Virus record (IMG/VR): IMGVR_UViG_3300017923_000012
Coordinates: 1 to 24,663 of that record
DNA: 24,663 nt
Strand: one strand, 5' to 3'
Source of the DNA: a virus
The notes under the pieces: generated by a model
Told to the model about the DNA's origin: nothing
Database searches by the model: none
What the model saw: only the letters and a program-made list of their open reading frames with translations
Program-made: the position numbers and the translations under genes
Part shown: piece by piece, positions 6,015 to 11,895 of the stretch
How positions within the stretch are numbered: the stretch's first letter is position 1
Layout: each line of letters opens with the position of its first letter

Positions 6015-6586
6015 TGTCCAGATTGCCGGTAGACGAGCAGAACAAGCTGTTGCGCGGGCAGGACCTGTATTGGCGCATTATCCGCACTCTGGGCGCCAGT
6101 GGCGGCGAGTTCACCGTGCCGGACGTGGCGGGCAAGACCAATGCCGCCCGGGATAGCGTTCGGGAGTACATGACCCGCCTGGAGAAGGCTGGCTATCTGG
6201 TCCGCAGGGGCACGTGCGGAGGCATGGTCACGTTCGCCGTGGCCAAGGACAGCCGCTTCACCCCGCGCATCCGCCGGGACGGCTCTGAGGTGCCACCGAG
6301 CAAGCAGGACCAGATGTGGCGGACCATGAAGATGCTGAAGCGGTTCACAGTGCACGACCTGTCTGTGGCGGCCTCCACCGACACGGTGACGGTCTCGTCG
6401 GTCCACGCCGAGGACTATGTGCGGCACCTGGTCAAGGCCGGGTACGTGCGGCAGCTATCCGACGACCTTTTCGCGCTCTTGCCCAGCAAGAATACCGGGC
6501 CGCGCGCCCCGTACATCCAGCGAGTCAAGCACGTATACGACCCGAACCTGGATCGCGTGGTATGGAGGTCCGGCCATGACGAATAA
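6014..6586 (+). CDS. Tandem winged-helix protein of the transposition operon
   Basis: A 190-residue protein with two similar DNA-binding-like halves. Residues about 18-75 read as a winged helix (FTVPDVAGKTNAARDSVREY, then LEKAGYLVRRG), and residues about 105-155 repeat the pattern (FTVHDLSVAAS... VHAEDYVRHLVKAGYVRQL). The start ATG 6014 overlaps the stop of B and has AGGAGG upstream. Such proteins commonly follow B in BcepMu-like phages, but their function is unknown. An accessory role in replicative transposition or in regulation is an inference from position. Confidence 0.8.
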   Translation: MSRLPVDEQNKLLRGQDLYWRIIRTLGASGGEFTVPDVAGKTNAARDSVREYMTRLEKAGYLVRRGTCGGMVTFAVAKDSRFTPRIRRDGSEVPPSKQDQMWRTMKMLKRFTVHDLSVAASTDTVTVSSVHAEDYVRHLVKAGYVRQLSDDLFALLPSKNTGPRAPYIQRVKHVYDPNLDRVVWRSGHDE

Positions 6587-6938
6587 AGACAAGACGCTGG
6601 CGGCATGGGGCGGCCAGGCCCCGGACTGGGTGTTGGCGTTAGCGCAGGCCGCCGACCAGGGCATGAGCCGGCGCCAGCTGGCGGACATGATCGGCTACAG
6701 CCCCGCCGCCATCAGCCAGACCATGTCCGGCAAATACCGAGGCAGCCTGGACAAGCTGGCCGCCTCGGTCCGGGCGGGCCTGATGAGCGACGCGGTGCAG
6801 TGCCCGGTGCTGGGCGAGATCAGCGGGGAGCGGTGCCTGGCCGAGCAGCGACGCCCGCTGGCGGCCACGTCCGGGATGCGGGTCCGTTTGTGGCGGGCCT
6901 GCCGGAATTGCCCGCACAACATCGGCAAGGAGGGATGA
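6576..6938 (+). CDS. HTH protein with cysteine-rich C-terminus
   Basis: A 120-residue protein with an N-terminal helix-turn-helix at about residues 30-60 (SRRQLADMIGYSPAAISQTMSG) and a C-terminal half containing Cys residues in the pattern VQCPVLGEI...ERCLAEQ...ACRNCPHN, possibly a metal site. GGAGG lies 6 bases before ATG 6576, and the start overlaps the preceding gene by 11 bases. It resembles small XRE-like proteins that sit behind transposase B in Mu-like prophages. The target is unknown. The stop overlaps the next gene. Confidence 0.8.
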   Translation: MTNKDKTLAAWGGQAPDWVLALAQAADQGMSRRQLADMIGYSPAAISQTMSGKYRGSLDKLAASVRAGLMSDAVQCPVLGEISGERCLAEQRRPLAATSGMRVRLWRACRNCPHNIGKEG

Positions 6939-7111
6939 TGAACCGGTCCACAGCGATGCTCTTAGCCAGGTTTTTACTCCGGTTTTACGACCTGTTTGAA
7001 GGCTGGCTGGAGAAGAACGAAATCGCTCCTGAGGAAGGCGGTGTCATTATTTCCGAACTCGAACGCATAGAAAACGAAGGGGATTCGCAATGCTGTACGA
7101 AAAGATCATGA
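6938..7111 (+). CDS. Small early protein of unknown function
   Basis: A 57-residue, amphipathic helical protein (LARFLLRFYDLFEGWLEKN) with an acidic C-terminal half. AAGGAGGG precedes two adjacent ATG codons at 6935 and 6938; the second has the better spacing. It overlaps its neighbours on both sides, the typical packing of this operon, which supports expression. No family is recognised. Similar short ORFs fill the semi-essential early region of Mu. Confidence 0.6.
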   Translation: MNRSTAMLLARFLLRFYDLFEGWLEKNEIAPEEGGVIISELERIENEGDSQCCTKRS

Positions 7112-7335
7112 GCGTTTCGCAGGCCCTGTCCTGCCTGGCCGGGCAAGTCAGCGAAGAACAGTGGCAACTGATCAAGATGGCCAAGGGCGAGCTGATGGAC
7201 GCGGCGGATATGGCCGAAGAACTGGAAGGAGCGCCCTTGTATGCCGTGCGGGGCTTGTCGCGGACGCAGCCTCCGGCCTGTTTGCTGGCCAAGGACCAAG
7301 ACCAGACAGCCTGCCGCTGCAAAACCAACACATAA
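7090..7335 (+). CDS. Small early protein of unknown function
   Basis: An 81-residue protein whose first 50 residues are helical (SVSQALSCLAGQVSEEQWQLIK, then KGELMDAADMAEELEG). The last third has low complexity and ends with CRCKTNT, which may reflect drift into leader sequence. GAAGGGG lies upstream of ATG 7090, and the gene overlaps the preceding one by 22 bases. It stops 13 bases before the Gam gene. No function can be assigned. Confidence 0.6.
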   Translation: MLYEKIMSVSQALSCLAGQVSEEQWQLIKMAKGELMDAADMAEELEGAPLYAVRGLSRTQPPACLLAKDQDQTACRCKTNT

Positions 7336-7348
7336 ATCAGGAGGATAT

Positions 7349-7849
7349 ATGAGCTGTCAGAGTTGGAATGACGTGGATGAGGCGATCAAGCGGATGGGTG
7401 AGCTGGATATCGCTATGGAGCGCATCCAGGGTGATGCGACCATCCGCATCAACGAGGTCAAGAACGAGGCCAAACGCAAGGCCGCCCCGCTCTCTGAAGA
7501 GCGCAAGAAGCTGGAAAAGGCGGTGCAGGCGTTTTGCGAAGCGCACAAGGATGAATTCGCCAAGAGGCGGTCCAAAGCGCTTAACTTTGGAACCATTGGC
7601 TACCGCCTGGTGCGCTCCGTGGCTGTGCCCCGCGACAAGGACAAGGTGGCTGCGCTGATCAAGTCCCTGAAGGCGTTTGGGCTGCAGGGGTGCATCAAGA
7701 TTGAGGAGAAGCCGGACCGGGACAAAATCGCCGAACAGGACGACGCGACCATCGCCAAGCTGGGATTGAAGCGCACGGTCAAGGACAATTTCCGGGTGCA
7801 GCCGGACATGGAGCGGATTCAGGACACGGCGGAGGTGGTCAATGGCTGA
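7349..7849 (+). CDS. gam: Mu Gam-like host nuclease inhibitor
   Basis: A 166-residue protein of the Mu Gam family, Ku-like dimers that bind double-stranded DNA ends and block exonucleases such as RecBCD. A long N-terminal helical arm (residues about 8-70, KNEAKRKAAPLSEERKKLEKAV) is followed by the family's short beta region FAKRRSKALNFGTIGYR and then a helical C-terminal part. AGGAGG stands 6 bases before ATG 7349. The leader AAACCAACACATAAATC resembles that of the B gene. The length is close to Mu Gam (174 residues). The stop overlaps the next start. Confidence 0.9.
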   Translation: MSCQSWNDVDEAIKRMGELDIAMERIQGDATIRINEVKNEAKRKAAPLSEERKKLEKAVQAFCEAHKDEFAKRRSKALNFGTIGYRLVRSVAVPRDKDKVAALIKSLKAFGLQGCIKIEEKPDRDKIAEQDDATIAKLGLKRTVKDNFRVQPDMERIQDTAEVVNG

Positions 7850-8156
7850 GAAGCGCTTTCCAGAGAAGGTCGGGATCGTTGAGGCGTATGACGCCCTGGC
7901 CGCGCTGGATGGCCCTCCGGTGGCAGGGAGCCATAAGGAGGCCCTCGCGTGTCTCAAGCGATTCGTTTCTCAGGCAGAGGGTACTGAGGACGCCATAACC
8001 GTGACCATCACAGAGGGTGCCGATGGAGGGTCTCAGGTTTCTTCGTATTTCGGGCCTGAGGGGCTGGACAGATGGGAGGACACCCATTCCGGATTGCTCT
8101 GGCTGTCCATGATGCGCGCGGCTACTGACTCGAACAGCTTCGAGGTCGATGACTAA
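7842..8156 (+). CDS. Unknown acidic protein upstream of the hammerhead ribozyme
   Basis: A 104-residue acidic soluble protein without recognisable motifs; a helical first half (SHKEALACLKRFVSQAE) is followed by a strand-rich middle (AITVTITEG). It starts inside the end of gam (8-base overlap), so the two are translationally coupled. Its TAA stop (8154-8156) lies inside stem II of the ribozyme that follows. Ribosomes terminating here would therefore unfold the ribozyme, linking translation of this gene to cleavage of its own message; this coupling is inferred. Confidence 0.7.
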   Translation: MAEKRFPEKVGIVEAYDALAALDGPPVAGSHKEALACLKRFVSQAEGTEDAITVTITEGADGGSQVSSYFGPEGLDRWEDTHSGLLWLSMMRAATDSNSFEVDD

Positions 8157-8229
8157 AGCGAAATCCGGCGCTCAGGCTCTTGAGTGCCGGATCGTCCGAG
8201 GGTGACGCCTCGGGCCTGACGAGCAGTCA
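8150..8229 (+). ncRNA. Type II hammerhead self-cleaving ribozyme
   Basis: All conserved core bases are present in order. GAAA (G12-A15.1) is at 8160-8163. Stem III is 8164-8174 with 8181-8191, 11 bp and a 6-nt loop. U16.1 (8192) pairs with A15.1, and cleavage-site C17 is 8193. Stem I is 8194-8201 with 8208-8215, 8 bp and a 6-nt loop. CUGACGA (C3-A9) is at 8216-8222. Open stem II pairs G8223-C8159 and C8224-G8158, then, beyond an AAA bulge, 8225-8229 with 8150-8154. Because the ends lie in stem II it is a type II hammerhead. Predicted cleavage lies between 8193 and 8194. The bulge in stem II and loop I are placed for the usual tertiary contact. Confidence 0.9.
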
Positions 8230-8394
8230 GACGGTCATTGCCAGTGCCTTTGCTCCAATCCCCGAGGAGGCCCGGCGAATCCACCGGCGGTGTTGCTCCT
8301 GCCAGCCGGTACGAGCCAGCGGCCGCTGTAGCCGGGAGAGTGTGTATCGGGGAGCGTTTCATCACACGGGGCGGGCTGCGGCTCGCCCCTTTTC
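8194..8394 (+). ncRNA. Candidate ribozyme-released structured RNA
   Basis: From the predicted hammerhead cleavage point to the terminator, about 200 nt lack a convincing ORF but hold further structure. AGGAG-GCC(C)GG (8265-8275) pairs with CCGGC (8284-8288) and CTCCT (8296-8300), and a 12-bp perfect palindrome CAGCGGCCGCTG lies at 8317-8328 between CCGG blocks. Cleavage plus intrinsic termination would give a discrete RNA with a 5' hydroxyl and a hairpin at each end. A weak 81-codon frame across it was not accepted. Its function is unknown. Confidence 0.5.
8368..8393 (+). terminator. Intrinsic terminator
   Basis: GGGGCGGGC (8368-8376) pairs with GCTCGCCCC (8381-8389; one G-U pair) around the tetraloop TGCG and is followed by TTTT (8390-8393). 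The short U-tract suggests partial read-through to the following genes, which otherwise lack an obvious promoter. Confidence 0.75.
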
Positions 8395-8409
8395 ACAGGA
8401 GGAGAAGCG

Positions 8410-8676
8410 ATGTCTCACAAAATAGTTCACGAGTTTCTGCAGCAGTTCGGTGTGGAGTCGTTCGCGGAATTGGAGGAGTACGTTTCACGTCTCCAGGAGA
8501 TCAGCGAGCAGGCCGAACAGTTGCGCGGGCAGGTGCAGGACCTCATCGCCGCCCGGATGGGCCTGGAGCAGGCCCTGGCCGCCGAGCGCGTGGAACGGGT
8601 CGCCATGGAGCAGTCGCTTCGGGCCGAAATTCGCGATCTGGACGCAGAGATTCAGGCGGCTCAGGTGTATTTGTGA
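8410..8676 (+). CDS. Small coiled-coil protein
   Basis: An 88-residue protein that is almost entirely coiled coil from residue 20 onward (SRLQEISEQAEQLRGQVQDL, then RVAMEQSLRAEIRDLDAEI). AGGAGG stands 8 bases before ATG 8410, directly after the terminator, so this gene is well placed for its own translation on read-through transcripts. The stop shares bases with the next start (TGATG). No named family is recognised; oligomerisation is likely. Confidence 0.75.
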   Translation: MSHKIVHEFLQQFGVESFAELEEYVSRLQEISEQAEQLRGQVQDLIAARMGLEQALAAERVERVAMEQSLRAEIRDLDAEIQAAQVYL

Positions 8677-8873
8677 TGAGCAGGCCCCAGCAAAAGGACG
8701 TCCCGCCCTCGTTTTGCCGTGAGCATTGCGCAGCCTGGCACGCGACGAAGTGCGGCGGCTGGTGCGGGGCGAGCATGGGGGCCGAGCACCGGGGGCGCTG
8801 CTTGTGGCCCTGGAGCGAAATCAGGGAAATGCGGGCGCGGGGCGCCTCACAAGCAGCAAGGAGGCGTAAATGA
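8676..8873 (+). CDS. Small cysteine-rich, zinc-ribbon-like protein
   Basis: A 65-residue protein with Cys and His in close array (FCREHCAAWHATKCGGWCGA, then RCLWPW) and a basic Arg-rich C-terminus. The pattern suggests one metal site plus nucleic-acid contact. The start ATG 8676 overlaps the previous stop. Short cysteine-rich proteins of this kind occur in the early regions of several Mu-like prophages, but the function is unknown. The region 8874-8895 to the next gene is only spacer. Confidence 0.6.
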   Translation: MSRPQQKDVPPSFCREHCAAWHATKCGGWCGASMGAEHRGRCLWPWSEIREMRARGASQAARRRK

Positions 8874-8895
8874 TGCGTAACGGCGAGGCAACCGT

Positions 8896-9471
8896 ATGAA
8901 GGCCACCTGTCCTATTTGCGGCAATTATGGGCCGCTGGAGTCGTTTCTGGCCCAGGAGGATTACAAGAAGGCGCTGGCGGTGATCACTGCATTGCCCGGG
9001 GATCTGCCCCGCCAGACCGTTCGCTATCTGGCCATGTTTCGCAAGCCCGGATCGGACCGCGCCCTTACCGGCCCCAGGGCGCTGAAGATCGTCGAAAGAC
9101 TGCGGGACCTGGCCAATGCTGAACAGATTCAATGGAAGGGAAACCGGGTGTATGCCAACAGCCCCAAATATTGGGAGCAGGCTATTCAGGTCATTTTGGA
9201 CCGGGACGATCAGGGCAAGATCGAGCGCCCGCTGGATGGCCACAACTACCTGCGGGCCATCGCCTACGAGCAGGCATCCAAGGGGTTTGAGGCGGCTCAC
9301 AGGGAAAAAGAGCACAATGCCAATCGGAGGGCGGGCACGTCCGAGCTGCCGTCCGAAACTGAGCCCCGCCGCGATGACGCGGACAGGCCCATGTCTACTG
9401 CTGAGGCATTGGAGAAGACGCGGGAGCATTTAAAGGGGTGGCGTGAAAGATTAGGGGGTGGACATGAGTAG
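8896..9471 (+). CDS. Mu-like early protein with N-terminal CxxC
   Basis: A 191-residue protein starting with a small zinc-ribbon half (Cys5-x2-Cys8, CPICGNYG). A helical region follows (residues 20-120, with ALPGDLPRQTVRYLAMFRKPG, then GRALKIVERL-like helices), and then a charged disordered tail. Proteins with this build lie just before gemA in BcepMu-like phages. No reaction is known; nucleic-acid binding is a guess from the CxxC. It overlaps the next gene by 8 bases. There is no clear ribosome-binding site at ATG 8896, so the exact start is less sure. Confidence 0.75.
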   Translation: MKATCPICGNYGPLESFLAQEDYKKALAVITALPGDLPRQTVRYLAMFRKPGSDRALTGPRALKIVERLRDLANAEQIQWKGNRVYANSPKYWEQAIQVILDRDDQGKIERPLDGHNYLRAIAYEQASKGFEAAHREKEHNANRRAGTSELPSETEPRRDDADRPMSTAEALEKTREHLKGWRERLGGGHE

Positions 9472-9889
9472 ACAGCGCACGACCAGGCGAGGGGCCTTGG
9501 CCAAGGTCCATATCGCCAAAAAATCGCTGGGCCTGTCCGACGAGGAGTACCGAAACCTCTTGGAAGCGAAATTCGGTGCCGGATCGGCCAAAGGGCTAAG
9601 CCTTTCGCAACTCCAGCAGCTGGCCGACCACTTCCAGGCCCTGGGCTGGGAGCCAGCCCCGCCAAGGCGGTCCGGGCGCAAGCCAAAAAATATGGATACC
9701 AGGCGTGGCCCTCTCCTTTCCAAGATCGAGGCCTACCTGGCCGAGGCCGGGCGGCCCTGGGAGTATGCCGATGCCATTGCCAAGCGGGTTTGCAAGGTGG
9801 ACAAGGTGTCCTGGTGCAAGGCCGAGCAGCTGCAGAAGGTGGTGGCAGCCCTGGCCTACAACGCCAAACGGGAAGGGAGGCGTGTGTAG
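9464..9889 (+). CDS. gemA: GemA family regulatory protein (DUF1018)
   Basis: A 141-residue protein of the Mu GemA family. The family start is clear: a basic N-terminus, AKVHIAKKSLGLSDEEYRNLL at residues about 13-33, then SLSQLQQLADHFQALGW. A C-terminal domain follows (SKIEAYLAEAGRPWEYADAIAKR...VSWCKAEQLQKVVAAL). In Mu, GemA alters expression of host genes and DNA supercoiling-related functions and precedes mor. ATG 9464 with AGGGGGTGG upstream was chosen over the in-frame GTG at 9458. The stop overlaps the GTG of mor. Confidence 0.9.
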   Translation: MSRQRTTRRGALAKVHIAKKSLGLSDEEYRNLLEAKFGAGSAKGLSLSQLQQLADHFQALGWEPAPPRRSGRKPKNMDTRRGPLLSKIEAYLAEAGRPWEYADAIAKRVCKVDKVSWCKAEQLQKVVAALAYNAKREGRRV

Positions 9890-10182
9890 TGACGGAGGAC
9901 AGGACCGACCTGCCCGAGGTCTATCAGGAGATTGCGTCCCTGACGGACAGGGATACGGCCCGGAAGCTGGCTGAGCACTTCGGCGGCCAGCAGGTCTACT
10001 TCCCTTACTGGGATTCCGGGCACAAGCAGCGGGACCGGGCCATTGTATGCGATCGCAACCGAGGCCTGGAGCTGCCGGATCTGGCCCGCAAGTACGGCCT
10101 GACCGAACGAAGGATTAGGGATATCCTGGAGTCGAAACGGGTCAAGCAGATGCGCTTGCCCATACACGAGGAGGAATTATGA
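9889..10182 (+). CDS. mor: Mor-family transcription activator
   Basis: A 97-residue activator of the Mor/C family. The N-terminal half is the dimerisation part (LPEVYQEIASLTDRDTARKLAEHFGG, split helix, then QQVYFPYW). The C-terminal half is a helix-turn-helix (LPDLARKYGLTERRIRDIL, residues about 65-85). In Mu, Mor binds the middle promoter as a dimer and recruits RNA polymerase, switching on the next regulator, C. The GTG start overlaps the gemA stop, with GGAGG upstream. It is slightly shorter than Mu Mor (129 residues). No separate C gene is recognised here, so this protein may control late genes directly. Confidence 0.9.
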   Translation: MTEDRTDLPEVYQEIASLTDRDTARKLAEHFGGQQVYFPYWDSGHKQRDRAIVCDRNRGLELPDLARKYGLTERRIRDILESKRVKQMRLPIHEEEL

Positions 10183-10376
10183 GCCGAGAAATGTCGCCGG
10201 AAGAGAAAGTGCAAAATGCCCAAGGGCTGATTGAAAAGGCTCGCGAGCAGGGCCTGACCGATGTCGAGCCGGGGGACCTGCTCGCGGTGATGCAGATGGC
10301 AGCTACTGCGCTTCTAAGCCGCTACCCTGGTCATCACCCCGTTTTGCGGTTTCAGAATTTTCACGATAGCCATTGA
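10179..10376 (+). CDS. Small protein at the end of the early/middle operon
   Basis: A 65-residue protein with a helical body (SPEEKVQNAQGLIEKAREQG, then EPGDLLAVMQMAATALLS). The ribosome-binding site is excellent: GAGGAGG lies 5 bases before ATG 10179, and the start overlaps the mor stop. Its last 24 codons overlap the 3' end of the convergent gene at 10303-10515; the tail PGHHPVLRFQNFHDSH looks unlike the rest and may be read-through coding. Function unknown. Confidence 0.65.
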   Translation: MSREMSPEEKVQNAQGLIEKAREQGLTDVEPGDLLAVMQMAATALLSRYPGHHPVLRFQNFHDSH

Positions 10377-10515
10377 GTAGTTCTTGGGCCAAGGTGGTGA
10401 TAAACTGAGCGACGTCTTGGGCTGAGCGCTTGCCCACCGCTAGCGTGTTGCCTTTTTGCTGAACCAGGGTGTGGGCAACGTCCCGCGCCGCAGACCACGC
10501 AAACTCTTCTTTCAT
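10303..10515 (-). CDS. Small minus-strand accessory protein
   Basis: A 70-residue, mainly helical soluble protein (SAARDVAHTLVQQKGNTLAV, then AQDVAQFITTLAQELLNGY) with a polar C-terminus, read against all neighbouring genes. The start is well supported by AGGAGG 8 bases before the ATG. Its leader shares TGAACAAAC plus AGGAGG with the other minus-strand gene (2627-3019), suggesting similar expression. It sits between the early and late blocks, a usual place for accessory genes. No family is recognised. Confidence 0.65.
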   Translation of the reverse strand: MKEEFAWSAARDVAHTLVQQKGNTLAVGKRSAQDVAQFITTLAQELLNGYRENSETAKRGDDQGSGLEAQ

Positions 10516-10598
10516 TTTCGAGCCTCCTGTTTAAAGGTTTGTTCAAGTGGCAAGAAAGCTACCAGGAGGCGCGAGTCCCCTCAAGTACAGGGGCAAGC

Positions 10599-10630
10599 AA
10601 GGGCGGTCCTTACGACCGCCCTTTTCTTTT
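10599..10630 (+). terminator. Strong intrinsic terminator between early/middle and late regions
   Basis: AAGGGCGGTC (10599-10608) pairs perfectly with GACCGCCCTT (10614-10623) around a 5-nt loop, and TTTTCTTTT follows. It stops rightward transcription from the mor operon before the endolysin gene. The surrounding 10516-10685 contains a weaker CCCC/GGGG hairpin and an AGGAGG at 10563-10568 without a usable start. It presumably holds the late promoter, which I could not locate. Confidence 0.88.
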
Positions 10631-10685
10631 GATTCCTGAATCCCTTCATTTCCCTCCCACTGATGCCCTCCCTTATCCTGCCTCT

Positions 10686-11117
10686 ATGTACACGCCAGCG
10701 TATTTTCATTTGCACGAGCTAGTGCCGCAGTCCGTTTACAATGCCTACAGCGGCAGCTCCAGATTGTGGCTGTGCTTTGACCCGCTGATTCTGCGCGCCG
10801 GAGACCTGGCCCGCGAGCGCTACGGCAAGATGATTGCCAACACCTGGAAATGGGGTGGCCGTCATCAATACCGAGGGCTGCGCTCCTGGGACTGCGAGGT
10901 GGGTGCGGAACTGTCCCAGCACAAGTTCGGTCGGGCCCTGGATCTGGTACCGGTCGAGGCCGCGCCCGAGGAGATCCGCCAGGACATCCTCAAGGGTAGC
11001 GCCCCGGAGATCGCCGAGCTGATCAGCTGCCTGGAGATGGACATCTCCTGGCTGCACATGGATCGCGGCAACCGGACGGCGAATCACGAGTCCGGGCTGC
11101 AGCTCGTTTATCCGTAA
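10686..11117 (+). CDS. Endolysin, peptidase M15-type
   Basis: A 143-residue peptidoglycan peptidase of the M15 (D-Ala-D-Ala carboxypeptidase-like) fold. Zinc motifs are visible: Ser77-x-His79-x2-Gly82-x-Ala84-x-Asp86 (SQHKFGRALD) and SWLHMD with His124 and Asp126. It would cut peptide cross-links during lysis. It opens the lysis block, as in Mu. The start ATG 10686 has no good Shine-Dalgarno sequence. The frame is open back to 10539 but runs through the terminator, so the longer form was rejected. There is no signal peptide, so a holin must let it out. Confidence 0.85.
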   Translation: MYTPAYFHLHELVPQSVYNAYSGSSRLWLCFDPLILRAGDLARERYGKMIANTWKWGGRHQYRGLRSWDCEVGAELSQHKFGRALDLVPVEAAPEEIRQDILKGSAPEIAELISCLEMDISWLHMDRGNRTANHESGLQLVYP

Positions 11118-11138
11118 CTCCATCCATAGGAGGCAAGC

Positions 11139-11351
11139 ATGGAAGTTTTCGGCATTTCGATTTTGTCGCTCGTCCTTGGCGTTCTTGGCGGGGCGTTTCT
11201 CGGCCTGAAGTGGCTGGCCCCAAAAACCGAGGCCAAGTGGGATGATTCGATCATCGATGTGGTTGAGGGAGTGGCCGAAACCATGGGCGTGGACCCTGAC
11301 GAATTGGCCGGGAAAAGCCTGGGTCGGTTGAAAAAGAAAATCCTTAAGTAG
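11139..11351 (+). CDS. Small membrane protein, holin candidate
   Basis: A 70-residue protein with one N-terminal transmembrane helix (residues about 4-24, ISILSLVLGVLGGAFLGLKW) and a soluble, charged C-terminal half ending in KKKIL. AGGAGG is 6 bases before ATG 11139. Position directly after the endolysin makes it a candidate holin or anti-holin, though Mu-like phages also carry non-lytic membrane proteins here. The single membrane span fits a class III holin by topology only. Confidence 0.7.
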   Translation: MEVFGISILSLVLGVLGGAFLGLKWLAPKTEAKWDDSIIDVVEGVAETMGVDPDELAGKSLGRLKKKILK

Positions 11352-11364
11352 GCAGGGTGCAGCC

Positions 11365-11592
11365 ATGCTGGGAGGGGTCAGTGGATTCGGGAATTTTCTC
11401 GGCTTGTTGGCAGACATTGTGCGCGGCGTGCTCGGGGCCCGGAAAAAGCGGGAGGCCCAGGAACGCTATGAGGCTGTTGAGTCTGATCCTGCTGGCGAGT
11501 TCATTGCTCGCTATGGGGTGCGGGGTAGCGAAACGCGAGAGCCGCCCCCCTCTGCCTCCCCGGCCGATCCTGGAAAGCGCGGTTCCGAATGA
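11365..11592 (+). CDS. Small lysis-cassette protein, host frame of a nested gene
   Basis: A 75-residue protein with an amphipathic or weakly hydrophobic N-terminal segment (GFGNFLGLLADIVRGVLGARKK), a charged middle (REAQERYEAV) and a Pro/Ser-rich tail. It encloses, in another frame, the start of a lipoprotein gene, as Rz genes enclose Rz1. However, it lacks the long periplasmic coiled coil of a normal inner-membrane spanin. It may be an unusual i-spanin partner or an unrelated membrane-associated protein. The ribosome-binding site is weak. Confidence 0.55.
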   Translation: MLGGVSGFGNFLGLLADIVRGVLGARKKREAQERYEAVESDPAGEFIARYGVRGSETREPPPSASPADPGKRGSE

Positions 11593-11668
11593 TCGCGGCG
11601 GGATCTGCATCGATCGCGACGATACGGCGCGGCTACTGCATTACCTGGACAGGCTGGAGCGAAGGTGA
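11468..11668 (+). CDS. Rz1-like outer-membrane lipoprotein (o-spanin)
   Basis: A 66-residue lipoprotein starting inside the preceding gene in another frame. The signal peptide MRLLSLILLASSLLAMGC carries a lipobox with lipidated Cys18. A proline-rich stretch (SRPPLPPRP) follows, as is typical of Rz1 o-spanins, then a short helical C-terminus. Such proteins join an inner-membrane spanin to fuse or disrupt the outer membrane at the end of lysis, so the host is Gram-negative. AGGA lies 6 bases before ATG 11468. The stop overlaps the next start. Confidence 0.75.
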   Translation: MRLLSLILLASSLLAMGCGVAKRESRPPLPPRPILESAVPNDRGGICIDRDDTARLLHYLDRLERR

Positions 11669-11895
11669 TGGCTGATATTGCAGACCGCGCCCAGGGATCA
11701 GAGTCGTTGTTTCTCCTTGAGGCCCAGTCTCGCCATGAGGTTCGTCGACAAGGCTCTTCAGGTCTAGAGTTCGCCGCTGTGTGCGCTGAGTGCGGCGAAA
11801 TGATCCCCGAAAGGCGCAGAGCGGCTATCCCTGGCTGCGTATTGTGCGTGGAGTGTCAGAGCGAAAAGGACAACGAGAATGGACGTATTCCTTAA
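11668..11895 (+). CDS. TraR/DksA-type C4 zinc-finger protein
   Basis: A 75-residue protein whose second half is a C4 zinc finger of the DksA/TraR type: Cys39-x2-Cys42 and Cys60-x2-Cys63 (CAECGEMIPERRRAAIPG between them, another Cys at 57). TraR and phage homologues bind the secondary channel of RNA polymerase and mimic DksA with ppGpp. The short N-terminal helix fits that size class. ATG 11668 overlaps the lipoprotein stop (TGATG). Its position in the late operon is common in Mu-like phages. Activity on host transcription is inferred from the family. Confidence 0.85.
   Translation: MADIADRAQGSESLFLLEAQSRHEVRRQGSSGLEFAAVCAECGEMIPERRRAAIPGCVLCVECQSEKDNENGRIP

Noticed and set aside
8180-8425. 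81-codon ORF across the ribozyme and terminator
   Set aside because: It lacks a ribosome-binding site, runs through strong RNA structures and overlaps the next gene start.
10539-10685. N-terminal extension of the endolysin
   Set aside because: It would be translated through a strong intrinsic terminator and adds residues unlike the family; ATG 10686 fits better.
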